DNA of 15,176 bases from Candidatus Lambdaproteobacteria bacterium (lineage in GTDB: Bacteria > SAR324 > NAC60-12). Below the pieces are notes generated by a model that saw only the letters and a program-made list of their open reading frames with translations, was not told the origin of the DNA and did no database searches. The first letter of the stretch is position 1; each line of letters begins with the position of its first letter. This document shows positions 13,520-15,176 of the stretch, piece after piece. Made by a program: the position numbers and the translations under genes. Location of the stretch: assembly GCA_012964265.1 (NCBI GenBank), contig DTUH01000065.1, positions 1,691 to 16,866 on the forward strand, given 5' to 3'.

Positions 13520-14425
13520 TTAATAAAAAAACCGTTCCAGAATTAGAACAGTACTCAGAACGGTTAAGTAAATTATGGAAGCAAGAAAAACCTTACGAGC
13601 ATTTTCTACGCTACTATCACGAAAAAATAAAGTAATAACTATTAAAAATCCTAAACCGAGTAAAGATGCAACTGCCAGATAAACCATGCTGCCTTGACCA
13701 ATAAAATAAACTGCAAGGCTTGCGATAAAAAGCAAAACACCAGTAACGAGCATCTGCAAACCGGTTTTTCGTCCAGTTTGATCAGCCAGTGAAATCATCT
13801 TGAATCCACCCCTGCGGTAGTCATCACGATACATCCAGGCAATCGCAAAAAAATGAGGCAACTGCCAAAAATAAAGCAGGGCGAAAATCGGCAGGACTTC
13901 CCAATCCAACTGTCCCCGAGCAGCCGCCCAACCCATTGCTGGAGGTAATGCGCCGGTTATTGCTCCAAACCAGGTATTGGCCACAGTTCTTTGTTTCAGC
14001 GGAGTGTAAACCAGTATGTAAGAAAAGAGGGTTAGTATTCCAAGGGCCGCGGTAAGTGGGTTGAGAGAGAACCATAAGGTTGTGATGCCTGCGATGGAAA
14101 TGACAATTCCAAAACTCAAAGCTTCATTTCCGGATAGTTTTCCCATGGGAAGAGGTCGGTTCTTTGTCCGGTTCATCTTCGAGTCAGGAATTTGTTCCAT
14201 CCATTGATTGAGGACGTGTGCTCCTCCGCCGGTTAGTGCTGTGCCCAACAGTAAATAAAGCAGAGGCAGAACAGTTATTACATTATCCAGTGGAAGGACG
14301 AAACCAAGTACAGTACTGAATAGTACGCTGGACAGCAAGCGAGGTTTAGTTAAGGTTAAATAATCTCTAATTTTGCTGGCTGTAACAGACGGATAAACAT
14401 CTGCTCCAAGTGCTTTTTCACTCAT
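13520..14425 (-). CDS. ctaB: Heme O synthase (protoheme IX farnesyltransferase, CtaB/COX10)
   Basis: 301 residues, UbiA-family prenyltransferase with about nine helices. Transfers farnesyl from farnesyl diphosphate to heme B, giving heme O for CtaA. YLTLTKPRLL begins the core. The first Asp-rich motif reads NQWMEQIPDSKMNRTKNRP (about 73-91), with Glu in place of the first Asp, a variant I believe occurs in other COX10 proteins. YTPLKQRTVANTWFGAITGALPP and YFWQLPHFFAIAWMYRDDY with GGFKMISL give the second metal/diphosphate site. First gene of the minus-strand oxidase operon. ATG 14425 has no obvious Shine-Dalgarno sequence. The spacing to the 33-residue ORF is 27 bases. Confidence 0.96.
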   Translation of the reverse strand: MSEKALGADVYPSVTASKIRDYLTLTKPRLLSSVLFSTVLGFVLPLDNVITVLPLLYLLLGTALTGGGAHVLNQWMEQIPDSKMNRTKNRPLPMGKLSGNEALSFGIVISIAGITTLWFSLNPLTAALGILTLFSYILVYTPLKQRTVANTWFGAITGALPPAMGWAAARGQLDWEVLPIFALLYFWQLPHFFAIAWMYRDDYRRGGFKMISLADQTGRKTGLQMLVTGVLLFIASLAVYFIGQGSMVYLAVASLLGLGFLIVITLFFRDSSVENARKVFLASIIYLTVLSTVLILERFFY

Positions 14426-14480
14426 ATTTCACAGGTTAAAAAGAATTATCGATTGAAAGAATTATATTTAATTGTGGGAA

Positions 14481-14509
14481 AAAATAACACAAATTTTTTT
14501 CGTTGACAA
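14481..14509 (-). promoter_or_regulatory. Weak candidate promoter for the oxidase operon
   Basis: On the minus strand TTGTCA (14509-14504, five of six consensus bases), a 17-base spacer, and TATTTT (14486-14481, four of six). A consensus TATAAT at 14466-14461 lacks a -35 at good spacing and is the alternative. Either start gives a leader of under 60 bases before ctaB. Confidence 0.3.
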
Positions 14510-14535
14510 GTTAATTAAAAGAATCAGGTGTTGTT

Positions 14536-14576
14536 TCAAGACTGATTATGCAATCATAAATTGTAAAAAGTCTTGA
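14536..14576. repeat. Inverted repeat overlapping the -35 of the amidohydrolase promoter
   Basis: TCAAGACT (14536-14543) and AGTCTTGA (14569-14576) are perfect 8-bp inverted repeats. A smaller dyad lies between them, TGATT-ATGC-AATCA (14543-14556). The right arm covers the first four bases of the -35 hexamer, as an operator would. Confidence 0.35.
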
Positions 14577-14601
14577 CCAACATCACTTCAGCTCTTACAA
14601 T
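14573..14601 (+). promoter_or_regulatory. Predicted sigma70-type promoter of the amidohydrolase gene
   Basis: TTGACC (14573-14578, five of six), a 17-base spacer, and TACAAT (14596-14601, five of six). It is the best promoter match in the window. The start near 14608 leaves a leader of about 95 bases that contains the hairpin at 14641-14662. Confidence 0.55.
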
Positions 14602-14640
14602 TCACAGTCTTAAAGTCAGAAATAATTTTTAGGCACATTT

Positions 14641-14662
14641 CAGGAAAATGAAAATTTTCCTG
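14641..14662 (+). promoter_or_regulatory. GAAA-tetraloop hairpin in the 5' leader of the amidohydrolase gene
   Basis: CAGGAAAAT (14641-14649) pairs perfectly with ATTTTCCTG (14654-14662) around GAAA, a GNRA-type loop. The 9-bp stem ends 40 bases before the ATG and is followed by TAAAATC rather than a T run, so it is not an intrinsic terminator on the plus strand. It may stabilise the leader or regulate it. Confidence 0.45.
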
Positions 14663-14702
14663 TAAAATCAGCTTACATTATAGATTGTTCTCAGGAGATT
14701 AA

Positions 14703-15152
14703 ATGAAAGTACGCAGCGGGTTAATTCAAATGGCACTCAAGGGAGACACATCGTTGGCTCCGGAGGAAATTACAAAAATAATGACTGAAGCACATATCCC
14801 ATATATTGAAGAGGCAGGCGAAAAAGGGGTACAGGTACTCTGCATGCAGGAGGTCTTTACACAACCGTATTTTTGTCCGAGTCAGGATACAAAGTGGTAT
14901 GCAGCTGTAGAAAAAATACCTGAAGGACCGACTACAAAACTTATGCAGGATTATGCAAAAAAATTCAACATGGTGATTGTTGTTCCAATTTATGAAGAAG
15001 AAATGACAGGTGTTTATTACAACACTGCAGCAGTTATAGACGCAGATGGGAAATATCTGGGAAAATACAGGAAATCACATATTCCACAGGTTGCAGGTTT
15101 TTATGAGAAATTTTTCTTCAAACCGGGAAATTTAGGATTCCCTGTTTTTTGA
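14703..15152 (+). CDS. Nitrilase-superfamily amidohydrolase (beta-ureidopropionase-like), frameshifted and cut by window edge
   Basis: Carbon-nitrogen hydrolase, N-terminal half. Catalytic Glu50 lies in LCMQEVFTQPYF and catalytic Lys124 in KYRKSHIPQV. VAGFYEKFFFKPGN (130-143) resembles N-carbamoyl-beta-alanine/N-carbamoyl amidohydrolases of pyrimidine or hydantoin breakdown. The substrate is a family-level inference. AGGAG sits five bases before the ATG. The frame ends in TGA at 15150-15152 after only 149 residues, before the catalytic Cys. The stop arises at a run of six T (15145-15150). With five T the frame would read on as VFETAYCKLGV to the window edge, exactly the family's usual continuation before the Cys motif. 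So the full gene continues beyond the window in the next frame: a sequencing or assembly indel, a recent inactivating mutation, or slippage. Confidence 0.88.
   Translation: MKVRSGLIQMALKGDTSLAPEEITKIMTEAHIPYIEEAGEKGVQVLCMQEVFTQPYFCPSQDTKWYAAVEKIPEGPTTKLMQDYAKKFNMVIVVPIYEEEMTGVYYNTAAVIDADGKYLGKYRKSHIPQVAGFYEKFFFKPGNLGFPVF
15145..15150 (+). other. T6 homopolymer frameshift site in the amidohydrolase gene
   Basis: The bases CCTG, six T, then GAAACTGC give Pro-Val-Phe-stop in the gene's frame. Removing one T gives Pro-Val-Phe-Glu-Thr-Ala-Tyr-Cys-Lys-Leu-Gly, which fits the nitrilase family and stays open to the window end. Confidence 0.8.
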
Positions 15153-15176
15153 AACTGCATACTGTAAACTTGGTGT

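Noticed and set aside
1..15176. tRNA or rRNA genes, CRISPR arrays, insertion sequences, integrases or prophage genes
   Set aside because: I scanned for their usual repeats, motifs and protein signatures and saw none; the content is core metabolism, respiration and envelope genes.

Overview
The window reads as ordinary chromosome from a Gram-negative, aerobically respiring bacterium. Evidence is a lipoprotein with a lipobox, an exported YkuD-fold murein enzyme and a complete aa3-type (heme-copper family A) cytochrome c oxidase cluster. G+C is moderate, roughly two-fifths by eye. The oxidase gene order (subunits II, I, III, IV, a second III-like subunit, then a small CxxCF membrane protein) and the CtaA-DUF420 pair recall delta-proteobacteria and relatives such as SAR324 or Myxococcota. 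That is an inference from gene content only; no marker gene here fixes the taxon.

Left part (1-3510, all minus strand): a probable operon read from ahcY (S-adenosylhomocysteine hydrolase) through a CsgG/FlgT/LpoB-like lipoprotein and 5-formyltetrahydrofolate cyclo-ligase to a DUF218/YdcF-like membrane protein that runs off the left edge. Two of the three junctions are stop-start overlaps or near contacts. A good sigma70-type promoter lies about 120 bases upstream of ahcY.

Middle (3510-6300): a very AT-rich divergent spacer, then an orphan two-transmembrane sensor histidine kinase with no response regulator beside it, then a poorly resolved stretch holding one possible 97-residue ORF.

Right part (6298-14425): the cytochrome oxidase locus. 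On the plus strand, heme A synthase (ctaA) overlaps a DUF420/CtaM-like assembly protein. On the minus strand, ctaB (heme O synthase), an unlisted 33-residue single-helix ORF, then subunits II, I, III and IV, a second III-like subunit, a CxxC small membrane protein and an L,D-transpeptidase-fold protein with a C-terminal NTF2-like domain. CtaB makes heme O, CtaA converts it to heme A, and DUF420/CtaM-like proteins act in oxidase maturation, so synthesis of the cofactor and of the enzyme is co-located. Copper-delivery genes (Sco, CtaG/Cox11) are absent from the window.

Right edge (14426-15176): a divergent spacer with a strong plus-strand promoter and a GAAA-tetraloop hairpin, then the start of a nitrilase-family amidohydrolase (beta-ureidopropionase-like). 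Its reading frame is broken by one extra T in a T6 run just before the window ends.

Most notable points: oxidase subunit I keeps every heme and CuB ligand and the HPEVY motif but lacks the canonical K-pathway Ser, Thr and Lys, with acidic residues next to the lost positions. A tiny subunit-IIa-like ORF precedes subunit II. The nitrilase gene carries a homopolymer frameshift.
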